Translations under genes and position numbers: made by a program
The notes under the pieces: model-generated
What the model was told of the DNA's origin: nothing
The model's database searches: none
Seen by the model: only the letters and a program-made list of their open reading frames with translations
Source: Hyparrhenia diplandra
Lineage: Eukaryota; Streptophyta; Magnoliopsida; Poales; Poaceae
Direction: 5' to 3'
DNA: 64,000 nt
Assembly (NCBI GenBank): GCA_015847255.1
Contig: JADLZK010009230.1
Span: forward strand, 62,001 to 126,000
Part shown: positions 1 to 12,518 of the stretch, one piece after another
Layout of the letters: each line of letters starts with the position of its first letter
Position numbering within the stretch: position 1 is the stretch's first letter

Positions 1-620
1 ATCGAGCTATTATTACTCAATTTTCTATGTGCGCGGAATATCTCTCGGTTTTTTCTGTCACTCATATAAGAAAGTCCCACAACAACACACAAGGTATTTT
101 TGTGGCCAAGAATGTGAAACCGTTGAACACCTCTTCCTGGGGTGTGTTCTCGCAAGGGAACTGTGGTTCAGGCTACTGTCGCCGGCTGGCCTATCGTCAC
201 TTGTGCCTACGCGGGATGAAGACGTAGCGGGCTCGTGGATCAACCAACGCCGGAAGCTCCACAGCTCTGCTCGGCCTGCTTTCGACTCCGCATTGCTCCT
301 GGTGGCATGGATTTTATGGCGTGAACGCAACGCGAGGACATTTCGGCATGAATCGATGCCCATCCAGCAGCTGTTCGCCAAGGTCGTTCGTGAAGCTGAG
401 GACTGGATTCAAGCAGGCTTCAAAACAATGTCCTTAGTTGTTCCTCTATGGTCGCAAAATGTTTCCGCAATGTAATTGTTACTCTTGTATCCAGTAGATA
501 GGATGTGTGCCAGGCCTTGTACGATGTCTTCTCGACGTCTTACTCGTGCCTTTGTATGTGTTTGTGACTTTTTCCTCTTAATGAAATACGGGTGAACGGG
601 CCCTATCGAGAAAAACACAC
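1..620 (+). pseudogene. LINE (L1-type) reverse transcriptase C-terminal tail and 3' end
   Basis: The open frame at 29-475 encodes the cysteine/histidine zinc-binding domain found at the C-terminus of plant L1-type reverse transcriptases (zf-RVT): a Cys, then the spaced motif CETVEHLFLGC, followed by ELWFRLL and a tryptophan-rich tail (WILWRERNARTF). Only this tail is present. The endonuclease and polymerase domains would lie left of the window or are lost. Non-coding sequence after the stop includes TTAATGAAATACG near 577-590, a motif often seen at the 3' end of plant LINEs. The end near 620 is approximate, because I see no clear poly-A tail or target-site duplication. It is probably a dead 5'-truncated copy. 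Confidence 0.6.
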
Positions 621-884
621 CAGGTATTTTTATTCATTCCATTCCAAGTTACAGTTCATTCGACTTTTTTGACTCCAAATTTTTTTTTACCATAAATTGG
701 CAGGTGTTCTGCCTTTTCATTAAGAATGAACAATATATATACACAGAAGTTGCAAAGCTGAAAAAGATCTAAAGCTAATAAAACTGAAATAAAATTATGG
801 GTCCTCCTCTAGTCTAGTGCTAATTGTAACTGATGAAGATCACTCACGATGGTCTCCAGAAGTTCTTGTTGGAAGCGTGCCTTG

Positions 885-1250
885 TTGTCAAAAACCCGTT
901 GGCACCTTTCCTTCTATAAGTTCCTTATCGTTGCTTAGATTTGGGGACTTAATTAGCTGTGCCCACCAGTCGCTGATGTTTCGACGGCTGATTACTAATC
1001 CCTGTTCTCTACCCCATGTCTGTACATTTCTCCATAGTCCTTTATCATAAGTGCAATTGGCAATCATGTGCAGATGTGTTTTTTGCCTGCAGCAACACAA
1101 CGTGCATATTGGATTTGCCTGATTGCCTCGGTTAATAATTCTATCGGTTGTCATCAGTTTGCATTGTAGCAGCAACCAAATGAAGAAACGACATTTTGGC
1201 TCTACCTTCATCTTCCATACTCTGCTCCAATTTTGGACAGAGGGTAGCTT
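885..1250 (-). pseudogene. LINE reverse transcriptase zinc-binding domain fragment
   Basis: On the minus strand the frame 1211-888, open slightly further upstream, reads as the zf-RVT region of a plant LINE polymerase. It contains CRFFIWLLLQCKLMTTDRI, then a cysteine cluster (ICTLCCCRQKTHLHMIANC) and GLWRNVQTW. The aromatic FFIWLL followed by two Cys/His pairs is characteristic of this domain. No polymerase or endonuclease domain adjoins it, so it is a relic. It is unrelated in position and opposite in strand to the LINE tail at the left edge, so the two are separate insertions. Confidence 0.62.
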
Positions 1251-2127
1251 CCTAGGAATCGTGCATCATATGTCTCCAAGTTTGACAATTCATCTTATTC
1301 GAAAAAATAAATTATTTGTCATTTAGTTTGTTAACAAGCAACGGAAAAATTGAATATAGTCTACATAGTTTTTTATGGAAAAAGAATGAAGTTAACAAGC
1401 GATGCAGTATTAGTCACTTCAAATGTTAGAATCCTGCAGTTGTACATGCCTTTTTTTCTGTTTTGTTTTCTTCATGGTGGGCTGTGTGGGCCCCTATTCA
1501 TGGGGGTTTTTTTGGCACTGCTGGGGCTGGGCTATGGAGAGGAATTCAGGCATGCTGTTTTGTCCAGAGAGGAGAGAGGCTATGGAGATCCGGCAACAAG
1601 CCAAGAGGATGTGGGGAATAAAAACATTTACTCTTTGATTAGTTTGATGTGTAACTAAATTAGATTGTCACTTGCTAAATTCAACCCAATTGGGTTAAAG
1701 GTGAAGTCCAATTACCATTTAGATCTAACTAAACGTCTAAATGTATGATTCACAATCATTTTATAGTACCATAAAAATTGCAGAAAAATGCAAAAACGCA
1801 AATGCGAGATGATAAATGAAACGCTGAAGAACATGGCATCATCTCTCGCTGGTGTCTGTCGAAGTCAAATCATGTCTTATTGATTTAAGTTAAATTCAAG
1901 TCCAGCATAAAACTACATTTACACTGTAAGTGTATCACAATTGTATATCTCATAATAGCTACAGACAAACATGAACTAAACTCAAAACCACTCTCCGGCA
2001 ACCACAGAGATACAAACCTGCCTGCTGTGGCAGGGTGGCTAGATATTGGGAATCATCTATCTGGTATCAGTGAAGTTGTAAATTGTAACCAGTGAGGGAA
2101 GCAAGCCTTGTCAGTGTTGTCAACTGT
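1251..2127. other. intergenic, including the 3' flank of the ankyrin gene
   Basis: I recognise no gene here. The open frame at 1350-1658 has no recognisable domain and no coding signature. The segment from about 2000 to 2127 is the likely 3' untranslated region of the minus-strand ankyrin gene. Confidence 0.5.
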
Positions 2128-4907
2128 TCAGTGATTGTAACCAGTGAGGCGCAAGGACTGGTTCATAAGTCTACTGTTCAGAGATCCAGATTTCTTAGGT
2201 GTATGCCTGATCAGCCTACTGACATAAGGAGATTGGTCTTTGTCCAGATGGACAGCTTCAATCTTGTCAACCAACGATGACGATGACCAAGATGTAGAAG
2301 CTGGAATAGAAGAATCAGGTTGTACGACTCCACTCTTCTGCATTGCTTCACTAGGTGAGGTCTTGCCCGCATAGGTCCGCTTGTTGAACAGGGAGCTGAT
2401 CCTGGAATACCTTTGCCTCAGTGGTGTCGGAGTCTCTTCATGGCTCCAGGTCTTCGCAGAGTCCACCGACGAGGCATCATCATCCAGATCCTTTTGGTCA
2501 CTGCCTGATTTCTTCCATTTGCGGTGAGGCCATCCGAGCAGGACTTTGATATGCTTTGCTGCATCTTGGAAAGAATTCATCTTCTTCAGTTTGGGTCCCA
2601 GGATGTCAGAATCAACCCTGCCAATAATGGAGGAAAATGATACTGCTCTTTCGCTGATGCCTGACACGTCAATTCCAGCATGGAGGAAGATCTCAGCATC
2701 TGATATCTTGAATGATGTCCCTGGGCTTCCTACAATGGAGTGCATCATCATCTGAGAAGCGATAGCTGACCTAGTCTCATGGTCCCTTGAGTTTGTGAAC
2801 CCACCAGCCAAAATCAATTGTTTGATTAGTATTTCTGATGACGTTGTTCGTGGCTGTTTCCTGAGTAGATCCAGAGGAGTCATGCCATCATTGTCACAGA
2901 TGTTGAGGTCAATAGAAGGTACACTCATCAAGTGTTCAACAAGGTCTGGATGCAGATTGCCAACCACAGCTAAGTGAAGAATTGTCTTTCCATCATAATT
3001 TTGTGCATTGATAGTACTGCTGATATCCACAATTACTCCACCAACTAATTGCCTAATAAGCTCCATCTGACGATCAAGCCTTCGGAATTCAGGAGTCCCA
3101 AACCCAGTCAGTGCCATGTGAAGGAACGTGTCACCAGCTTCATTTCTTGCTGATATAAGAGATGGGGATGCAGTAACGAGAGCCTCAACCACTCGAAGAT
3201 GGCCTCGAAAGGCTGCTATATGCAATGCTGTGTTCCCTTGGTCATCTACAGAGTTCACTATATCAAAAGATGCAATGAGATCCTTGACTACCTGCAGTGT
3301 ATTGCCATAATTTAGTCTAGTACTTTGTAAACTGTCTGTACATAGAAAATTAAGCATAGGACCCATTCCAAGGTTTAACTGTAGAGCAACAGAACGAATG
3401 AAAGGTCATTAACCCTTCTAATGATGAAGAGTCATCTTGAATGGCCATCCTTCAATAAATGAACATAACAAAGTACAAACACAAAAGGTTCCATACGAGC
3501 AACATAATGTAATGACTAGGCATGCAAACAAAAGTTTCCATCCCCAATGCATCAACGAATAAAAAAAAATTCAGCATACATTCACATGCTACCAAGCAAA
3601 CCTTAAGTACTGAAATTTTGATGGCAGGCAACCTTTATGAAACTCCAATCAAGTGATAAAAGATAATGTGAATGCCAACAAGTACAGCCATTAGTTTAAT
3701 CAAAACATTCCAAGTTTAATCCACATGATCAACTAACAACCTGGCAAGCATGTGCACGGCATCAACTTAAAGGGCCAAAGTGGGAATAATGTCAAACACA
3801 ACGTGGATAAACAATTCTTAGATTACAGATCAGAGAAGCAGTATTGACTCTAAATGAAATGGGGACAATGATCAGCATGCTTCTCCCACTCATTTAAAAT
3901 GTTCAGAGTCAATTTACAAGGAGAATCAAGTGAAAGACGACATAAATTTCTACAGAATCACTACTAGGCTATATAGGTAATTGCAAATCAAGCAGTGAAA
4001 AAGTTAAATAGACTTATGAATGTTCCATGAAACTGAAGTTCCCCGGGACAACCTATACATTATTACATATTAACTGTAGCTGTAGATGACAATGTACATT
4101 CATCCTGAAAGAATGAATGAATGAAGCTGAAAAAAAGGGGAAGTGCAAGACATACCTCAACTTGGCCCTTTGCAGCCGCGGCGTGCAAGATCGTTGATCC
4201 CTGCGCGTCCCGGTAGGCGGCGGCGTCGTCACAGCCGCGCAGGAGGTCCCTGAGCACATCAAGGCTGCCTCCCCTGGCGGCGGCGTGCACGGCGCGGCAC
4301 ATCATCTCGCGCCTAAACTCGTCGTCACCCCCGACCGGACACGACGCCGGCGACAGCACGGCGTCGAACAGGATGCGGAACACCTCGGGGCGTCCGCTCC
4401 TGGCCGCGGCGTACAGGACGTCGGTGACGCCGTACTCCCCTCGCCGAAGACGAGCAGCGGCTGGTCCGCGAGCAGCTCCCGCACGAACCTCTCGTCCCCG
4501 GCGGCAGCGGCAGTGTAGAGGAGCCATCCGCCGTATCCGGCCCGGAGGAGGCGGTTGCGGTTGCGGCTGGCGTCGCCGCGGGGAAGGTGGTGGCGCTTAT
4601 CGGGCTCGCAGTCGAGCAGGAGGCGGCGCGCGACGGCGGCACGGTTCCTTGCGGCGTGGTGGAGGCGCGCGTCGTCGTCCCAGACGGTCTCGAGGCGGCG
4701 GACGCGGCGGAGGGAGGTGAGCTTGACGAGCAGGTTGGGGTCGAGGCGGAGGAGCTCCCGGACGACGTCGTAGTGGCCGCTTGCCGCCGCCCAGTCGATG
4801 GGCGTGGCGTACCACCACTGGTCGCCCGTGCTCTCCCACCGCAGCGGCAAGAACGGGTCCCTCTTGGGTTCCTCCGTCGTCGTCGTCGCCACCTGCATCT
4901 CCTCCAT
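2128..4907 (-). CDS. ankyrin-repeat protein, two exons, one frameshift in exon 1
   Basis: Exon 1 is 4907-4156 and exon 2 is 3293-2128. The donor reads GAG|GTATG and the acceptor CTGCAG|GTA. The join is in phase and completes an ankyrin repeat (GQVEV + VKDLIASF), which supports the model. The N-terminus (PLRWESTGDQWWYATPIDWA) matches a conserved plant ankyrin family of about 640 residues. Repeats follow: TPIDWAAASGHYDVVRELL, LLYTAAAAGDERFVRELL, DVLYAAARSGRPEVFRILF, STILHAAAAKGQVEV, NTALHIAAFRGHLRVVEAL, DTFLHMAL and KTILHLAVVGNLHPDLVEHL. The C-terminal third is hydrophilic and lacks repeats or membrane segments. Near 4438-4441 one base is missing: GGCGAGGGGAGTAC sits where family members appear to read GGCGAGGGCGAGTAC. 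This moves the second half of exon 1 into another frame. Either the assembly is wrong or the gene is recently broken. The role is probably protein-protein interaction; the partner is unknown. Confidence 0.85.
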
Positions 4908-6055
4908 GGATGGATGGGCTCCAGCAGCTACTATTTTCGACTAAAATGTTGGAGGTGGGTGATTTGCACTGTGGGAACTGGGAATTGAACAAGAAACACA
5001 CACAGGTCGTAAAAATCAGGCGCTTTTTTCTGGCCGGAGACGCATCCGGAGCCAACCGTCCAAAGAAGTTTTTTCTTGGCGGCCCTGCCAAGCGGAGGAA
5101 CACCACGAGATGGAGATGAGACCCGGCGGTTAAAGTGAAGCAAAGCAGTTTGGGCCAACCAAGACCAGGTCATTCCATTCCATTCTCTCTTTTTTAGTGA
5201 AGAATTAGTATAAAACACCATAGCATGAGCCACGAATGCAAGCGCAAGTTTTGCAGCGGAAGCAAGCGTTTAGATGATAGAAAAACAGCATGGGAACAAG
5301 AGAGCAGGCACGGATTTTGGCTCACTCACTTGCTTCTCCTGTTGCCTGAAGCTATTTTTTTTCTGTCCAAGTTTTTCAGCCATTTGGCATTAGTTTGTGT
5401 TGAGAAGCACGCTTGCAGAGAGTAAAAACTTACGACACTTTCGTTTACTTGCAGGCGGTGGAAAGTTTGAGTGGAGACACGAGAGGATTGGATGGGCCCT
5501 AGGAACGCATCAAGGATAACGATGTTGACCGCCATCTCGGAAGCCAACCTCTTTCGTGCTTGTTATTTTTCCTTGGTAATCCCAGCGATAAGCGATGCAA
5601 GAGAAGGATATGGTTTGTTATTTTTTTATTTTTTTATTTTTAAAACAACGGTGAAACAACTCTCTATTTTCAATATTTGAAAAAGCAAAAACCAAAACCC
5701 AACAAGTAGGGTTGCTTTTAAATTGTACTGAAAAAAAAAAAAATAGCTGGGATTTAATAATGTACGTGGGGGCCACCATATCCTTTAGGTACTTATAAAA
5801 TAATTTAACAGTAGCATCGTGAGTACAAGATTGTGCGAGACTTACCCTTTAGTGCACGCTGCATAATGCAATGTGCATTATTTACAAGGCTGAGAATTTT
5901 GTTTGACTTAATAATAGGAATAAGGTAGACCAAGCATAATTAAATCCAAGATACTAAACCAAAGTATCTTATAATTTTAAATAGAACGAGTGACCAAGCC
6001 AGGCTCCAGCCTCTCCTACCGTTTCCAACTATGTAAAGCCCCCTTTTTAATTACA
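4908..6055. other. 5' flank of the ankyrin gene and intergenic sequence
   Basis: The first part should hold the promoter and 5' untranslated region of the minus-strand ankyrin gene, but I could not pick a convincing TATA box on that strand. The rest is AT-rich with A and T runs (for example 5620-5645 and 5731-5746). I see no gene or structured repeat. Confidence 0.45.
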
Positions 6056-6057
6056 TA

Positions 6058-7187
6058 CTCCCTCCGTCCCTATTTACTTATCGTCCATCTGCTGGCACAG
6101 GAAACAAGATAAAAGGTAAATGACCTGTATATCCCTATGACTCCCCCTGCTGCAGTTTTGGACACATACTACTAAGCACAGGCCCAGGCAAACACATTTT
6201 TTACGCAACAAAAATCAGCATTCAGTTCTACTCGACGGCAAACACAATTTTTACGCTGAACAAGCTCGATAGCTGACCACAACTGCAACACAGTTCTATT
6301 CGGCTATGCTTAATTTTTACGCTGAACACAGTTCTAATCAGCGTTCACTGTCCATCTTCACCTTCGTACTACTCGGCACAGTCAAGAACCTGAGGCCATC
6401 ACCTGCATGGCTGGCTGAGCATCGACACAACTTAGAAGAAGGAAGATCAAACGGCAAAAGAATAGAGAAAAACATAGCCGAATAGAATAAGCCATGAACT
6501 GCAGGTTGCCATGCCACTGCTGCTCAAGATCTGGAAAGAACAAGCTCGATTTATTTGAAGGATTGCTACAACACAGAAGAATGAAAACTTGTACTAATTG
6601 CTAAGCAATCCGCCCACACAAAAATGATTGAATACAGCATTAGGCATACTACTAGCAAGCACCCACAAGATTGAATCGCAGATCGAAGCGGACGACGCCC
6701 CCTTGCTTGGATCCCCGGCCATCGGATGGGCATCAGTGGCGGCGCAGGATGGATGGGAGAGACCTGGGGAGAGGAGACGGACGCTGTGCGCCGCCGGAGC
6801 TCCTCGGCGGCGTGGCGTGGAGTCGGAGCCCGCACTCTCGCCTCCGCATGGCCCGGCGCATGAAGATCTCGGCACATGGACTCAACGAAGGGCTGCACAA
6901 GAGAATCTCGGCGGAGAGGAGTGGATGGAGGGCGGCGCAACGGAGAGGCTGTGGATGAGGAACATCTGGCAAGGTTGGGGATGAGGTTGGGATTTTTTTT
7001 TCTTTTTTTGGGGGGAAAATTTGGGTGCATGTAGGGATGGGAGGCCGCGAGGGGACGGGAGGGGCAGGGATAAGACAGGCGCAGGATAGCTGTGCAGCTA
7101 CCGTCGTTGTAGCGGACGACTAGAATTTAGGGACAGGGAAACTGTATTTAAAAAACGACTAGAATTTAAAGGGAGGGACGGAGGGAG
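6058..7187. mobile_element. Stowaway/Tc1-mariner-like non-autonomous DNA element, 1.13 kb
   Basis: The left end begins CTCCCTCCGTCCC directly after TA (6056-6057). The right end is its inverse, GGGACGGAGGGAG, directly before TA (7188-7189). This is the terminal motif and TA duplication expected of the grass Stowaway group. Inverted similarity appears limited to about 14 bases. The interior (about 6670-7080) is GC-rich and contains no transposase. At 1.13 kb it is much longer than an ordinary Stowaway MITE. It could be a deleted Tc1/mariner element with filler sequence, or two unrelated Stowaway ends in opposite orientation. Confidence 0.55.
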
Positions 7188-7368
7188 TAGATTAGGAGGA
7201 GCCAAGTTTGATTAGGTTCGGCTCATGCTAAAATTATTTCAAACTTCACCGCTGGGAGGAGTAGCTCATTATCACTGGAACATGTGACATAAGTAACTTC
7301 ATATAACAAGTTATATGTAATACCAATATAAAGCATGGATATATTTGAGAAGTCCGTCCATCCTACGG

Positions 7369-7834
7369 TGTTGGGTAAGAATACTCGAACACGTATATTG
7401 ATGTATACTTGGTCACAAAGTGGCTGGTACAACATGTCCATTACAAGAGATGACATGGGGTATTTATAGGCCCCCGGCCGTAGTTCTCGACAAATGACAA
7501 ATTTTACAATGGTGAAATTCTAGATCTAAGTTTCGTGAAGCTATTTTCAACATCTTCGCATACTTCATCTTGGATCTTCTTTGTATTTCGGAAACTTGTC
7601 TTGAAGACCCTCCGACGAAGCTATCTTTGGATATAATTTTCTTGCGAAGCTCCAAAAGCGAAGGTCATTTTCGTCACCTTCGCGCCAATTCTTCTTAGCC
7701 TCGCATAGCGTGATTGCTCTTGCAAATCTTTTCCTTTCTTGAAATGACCTTCGTATGAAACTCTGTCATATCATATACAAGTAAACTTCAAAGTTTGGGT
7801 TAGGAGTTTATGCAAACAAAGTTGACCCCCAACA
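7369..7834 (-). repeat. Element A 3' LTR
   Basis: This is the left copy of the 466-bp repeat, paired with 29530-30001. It begins TGTTGGGTAAG and ends GACCCCCAACA. On the minus strand it holds TATAAATA at 7468-7461, the likely LTR promoter TATA box. The inside neighbour, read on the minus strand, is GAGGGGGGT (about 7835-7843), which serves as the polypurine tract. Confidence 0.9.
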
Positions 7835-8044
7835 ACCCCCCTCATGGGCGAATGCCAACTTCAAAGGCATGAATCCCACGAAAGTTTTGATAAACTTTGT
7901 GATAATAAACGTCGTCCCAAACTTTGAAGTTGGGATTTTGATTTTGTCAACGTCTTATTTGGAATGAGGTTATTAAAAAAATTATTTTTATTATTATTTT
8001 TGAATTTTCCAACGGCTAGTTTGGCCGCTTGATCGCTCTGTGCC

Positions 8045-8052
8045 TATAAATA
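8045..8052 (+). promoter_or_regulatory. TATA box of the antisense gene in element A
   Basis: TATAAATA lies in the context GCCTATAAATAGCGG, upstream of the plus-strand antisense coding region that starts near 8280. The same box and surroundings survive in element B at 31418-31425. Function is inferred from position and sequence. Confidence 0.55.
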
Positions 8053-8171
8053 GCGGAGGACCCCCTGTTTTTCTCATCATTTTTGAAGAGGGGAGATTCA
8101 TTTGGATTTTTTTCTTGAAGTGCGAAGGTTCACGCGAAGGTCTTTTTGTAGCGAAGGTGTTTTGATGAAGC

Positions 8172-11100
8172 TTGCTCTTTTGCTACTTCTTCTTTATAAA
8201 CGAAGGTAATCGTGGGTTTTTGCTTAAGTTATTTTCTTTTTTGCTTTTGTTTATAATTTTATTCTTGAATATTTTTTCGGATGACGAAGAACAAAAGTAT
8301 TTCTCGTTCACATTCGGTTACGAGAAAGAACTAGTAGAATCAGATGATGGTCTTAGTGGGGTTGATGCTTCGCCCTCGGAACTTATTCCGGATGACGGGT
8401 ATTCGTATTTTTTGGAAAGAGTAAAATGAAGCACTTTCAGATTTTTGCAGAGCTTGAGAAAGATGGAATTTTAAAGAAGGGATATTATAGACCTGCTGAT
8501 CTGGGAAAAGCTTGTTCCTAAGCCCAAGCGAGATGAGTGTGTTGTTTTCAAGGATCTTTTTTACTGGTGGCCTTCGGTTTCCTTGTCGGGATTTTTGGAA
8601 GAGGTTTTGAAGGCTTATGACATTGAAATCCATCACTTGACTCCAAATGCAATTGGCGGCTTTACGTGTTCTTATGGGAACATCGAAGCCAAGATGTGAA
8701 GCCTAATATCAATACCTTTTGTGATCTTCATGAGCTTCATATTCAATATCGAAGCAAGGTTATTGATGGTAAGAGGGTTACTTATTATTTTGGTTGTTGT
8801 AACTTTAAAACTGCCAAGGGTGCGAAGCAGATTTCTCCAGCTGCGAAGAATAAGTGGGTTGATGGCTGGTACAGGATGTGGTTTTATCACAAGGTTCCTT
8901 ATGTTGAGGAGCGTGATGGTAAAAGAATTGTGAAAAGGTTTCCACTTAGCTGCTGAAATGCATAAGCGTGAGTTTGTTATCGGACCTTCTTCCAAAAAGT
9001 CTCAAGCTGCAGTGAATGTTTAAAGGCTTTCAAACTTGTTGCTTCTCTTCAAAGTACTAGAGACTTGGTGGAAGAATTTGTTGCCTCTAGAGTTTGGCCA
9101 CTTCGCCGCGGATGGAATATCCTTCACTTTCATACGAAGGATGTCCGTGGAAAAAGTTATAAGTTTCGGATCATGATATTGTTAGGCCTACTGAATTTAA
9201 AAGCAGATGGAGATTTTGTGACGGTTGAATTGAGGGTCTGCTCTATTCTTGGAAAATTTGTTCATAAGGAGAAAAAGTTTATGGATGATTTGCTCGGGGA
9301 AGATTATTCTAGATTCAACTGAGTTTTTTATATTGCCAAAATTCCTTATGGGGAACGTCCTCCTCCAGCTTATTCTCGTTCGAGAAAAATATTGAAGAGA
9401 ATGAAGCAAAAGATGACCCGAAGAGGGGAAGAAAAAGAAAACAGACTGAAACTTCTACATCAACTAAATCTTTGGCTAGGGGAGGAAAAAGACTTTGGCT
9501 TCGAAAAAACAGAAGAAGTCTACTCTTACTCCTATAGTTGATTTTTGTGTGACGAAGAAGGTTTTGCTATTGATGAAGATATGATGGGAACTTCTCTTCA
9601 TGATCTCGAGGTGAGAAACATGTGCCTAACTTTTGCATGTACAGGTGTCACTCCCCGAGATGTTGACACCACTTGCTCCATATTTCTGAGAATCTTGGAG
9701 GTTGTGGTGAAGCTACCTTAAAAGTTGGCGAAGATGTTGTGAAAGATGTTTTCTACTGCTGGTACCGCTATTCCTTCATCACCAAGGTTCTATCTCGAAA
9801 ACTCCTGTTGTCTTGTTCGTTGACTCGATGCTAAGGTTCACTTAGGTCCTGGAACTGAAGATGTGGGAGCTGATTTGAACAAAGCGGCCTCTTTTGCTCA
9901 AACGGCTTATTTATCGAAGACCAAAGCTGGTTTGAGAGATGGGGATGATTTTGTTTTCGAAAATGTTGAGGCCGCTTTAAAAATTAATGTTTCGATGTTG
10001 AGAAGCCATTGTCTTCTTCCAAAGATGTTTCTACTGAAGAAGATGCTTTGTGTTGAAGTCTTCGTAGAGAAGTGGTTCTGAAAATGTTGTTCTTGAAATT
10101 CTTTGTTGGGAAAGCTTTGAAAGATGTTGGAAATGTTCTTGGTGAAAAAGATTCTGAAACTTTAATGGGTAGTGGTAAATCGCGAGGTGCCGAAGCATGT
10201 TGCAAGAATTCAAGATGTTTTGAAAAAAAGGCACCAAGCTTGCTACTATCACATTTGATGATTTTGAAGATGTTATCTTTGATGAAGATGTTGAAGAAGA
10301 AAAACAACCGTCTTGAAGAATCAATGATTAATGTGGATACCAGGGAAAAAATTTCTTGTCCTTTGAAAGAGGGGGAAATTGTTGGTAAGTTTTTTTTGTA
10401 TGTTGACGATAAAAAGTTTTTATTTTGTATACTAATTTTTATTTTTTGCAGCTAACTACTTCCCGATGCTTCTACTTCTTCCAAAGATAAAGCTGTTGAT
10501 GTTGGAAAGATGAAGGAAGTTGCTCAAGATGTTTGCACTCCTATTGTGCCCTCAGAAACTGTCTTCTCTTTCGATATTGCTGATCCCGAGAAGATTCGCA
10601 CAGTTTTGGACTTTTGTCGCTCGAAGGTGTAAACTTGGATTCCTTCAAATTTATTGGTGTTGGTCCGATAAACTGCGAATGATGCCAAAGAAGACTCGAG
10701 CTTCGTTTAGCGAAGTGCATCGATGATGCATTCACTGTTTCACGATGCCGAGTTTGAATTGGCTAAAAAGGATCCTTTGGAGCTTGCTGATGCAAGCGTT
10801 TCTTTGATGTATAAGGTAAAGGAGAGTTTTTGACTTAATTTTTGACATGATTTTACTTTGTACATGGATTTTTATGTTGTGTTTTGTTTGCTATTTGCTT
10901 CGCAAGGTGCTATTCTTGCACGTAGTCAATGAAAGGCGGTGGAAGACAGGCTTGTTGAGTTGCACTTCGCAGCGAGAAGAAAGCGATGGAAGAGATTTCA
11001 GCGTTGAAATCCCAACTTGTTGCGAAGGAGAAAGAAAGGGGTCAGGTTGTTGATGAATGGCATCAAATGGATGGTTTATATCATAAATCTTGTGATACGA

Positions 11101-12339
11101 TTAAAGAAAAGGATGAAGAGATTGTTGCTACGAAGAAGGTTATTGCTACTTTAAAAAGGAGAATGAATATCTTGAAAAGAAGAAGAAAGAATAGGAGGAG
11201 TTTTTTCTTGCGAAATTTAACAGAATGTGGGATATTTGCCGAAGTCATTATGAGAAATTTGGTGCAAAGCCTAAGGATCCAAATTGGGAACTTGGAGAGT
11301 TTGATCCTTTCTTTAGGTGGTTGTGTCGTCAATATGAAGATTTGGGTGCTCTTGTGAATACTTTTGCCGATACAAGTGTCATGTATGCCACAAGGGCACT
11401 TTTTCATTTGATGGCGAAGCCAAGGATCCTTTGTATTCTAAGTTTGCCAAGGATAACTTCAAGTTTCCTACCGAAGCCGAGAAACAAATAAGCACACGTA
11501 CTCAATCGTTGTGTAAAAAATACTTTGAGCAAATATTGGTGTGTGAGTGGTCGGGAACATTGTTTTGAGAAAGTTAAAAAAGAAGATGGAAGCAGTGAGT
11601 TTTTTTTTATCTTTGTTATTATTCTTAAGTTTTTGTTGTTTTGCTTTCTTTTTTTCTAATTTTAATAGATTGAGATTGAATATACGCAGGAAGAGGAAAA
11701 AAAAAGGAAGAAACTTCGGAGGGACGAAGCTCGTGGGGCTCGTGATGATGATGTTCGTGAGAGAGATTTTTAGTTGTAGATGTTCTTAGGTTTTTTTTCT
11801 TTTGAGAGTTTTTGTGAGGAAACTTTTGTAAGTTAAGTTAAAACTTTGTGATGTTTAACTAAGATGCATCTGCGCGGGTGTTTGAGTGAAGCCTGCGCGA
11901 GGATGTTGCCACTATTGTGCCTTTGATGGTTGCTAGAGGAAATTATGTGTTTGAAACTTCTGAATTTTTGGAATATCGTGAATCTGTTGGTGATGTTGAT
12001 GTTGATTTTTTTATTGAGAGTAATCTTGGAGGTTCGAAAATTATGGCTAACTACGGGATGCCTCGAATTATTGATTTTAGCAACTTTACACAGGTGAGGT
12101 ATTGTTTATTTTGTTGAAGTCTTTGCTTCTTCAAAAAAAAAGTCTTTGCTTCTTCTTTTTTGTGAAATGTTGAAAGAATAACTTTCGTTTGTTCAGTCAT
12201 CATGTTCGAGTGCTTCTCGAGTTATTTTCCGAAGATGTTTTGAAGCAAGAAGTAGACAATATAGTTGATGAAGTTGTAACTGAGCTTTTGTCGGAGGCAA
12301 AAGCAACTATTGTTGTTTCGAAAAACGAAGATATGTAAA
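8172..12339 (+). pseudogene. antisense intron-containing gene of element A (gypsy-type transposon / Transposase_28-like)
   Basis: These reading frames run opposite to gag-pol. The core (about 8510-8950) reads WEKLVPKPKRDECVVFKD, GFLEEVLKAYDIEIHHLTPN, VFLWEHRSQDVKPN and a tryptophan-rich WVDGWYRMWFY. This is the pattern of the plant putative gypsy-type transposon domain, though my assignment rests on recall. A charged coiled coil follows at about 10986-11170 (EEISALKSQLVAKEKERGQV), then WDICRSHYEKFGAKPKDPNW and a lysine/arginine-rich end (EEEKKRKKLRRDEARGARDD) stopping at 11773. Splice-like borders occur at 10385/10451, about 10816 with an uncertain acceptor near 10925, 11595/11668 and 12092/12197. 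The last joins FSNFTQ to a frame ending KNEDM at 12339. Several single-base frameshifts, for example near 8662, disrupt the reading frame. The start is uncertain; 8281 is an alternative ATG. The function is unknown. Confidence 0.65.
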
Positions 12340-12518
12340 TTATATTTTGTAAGACCATGTTTTTGATTTGGGTTATGTTGTCCTCAACCGAATAAGTTAT
12401 CTTTGGAATAAAGCATCGTATTATTATGTTTGTAACCCTCCCTTTTTTTATGTATATGATTTTTATTTTATTTTTTATTATGTTGTTTTGCGATTGTTTA
12501 GGTATAAGTTTTGCTTCA

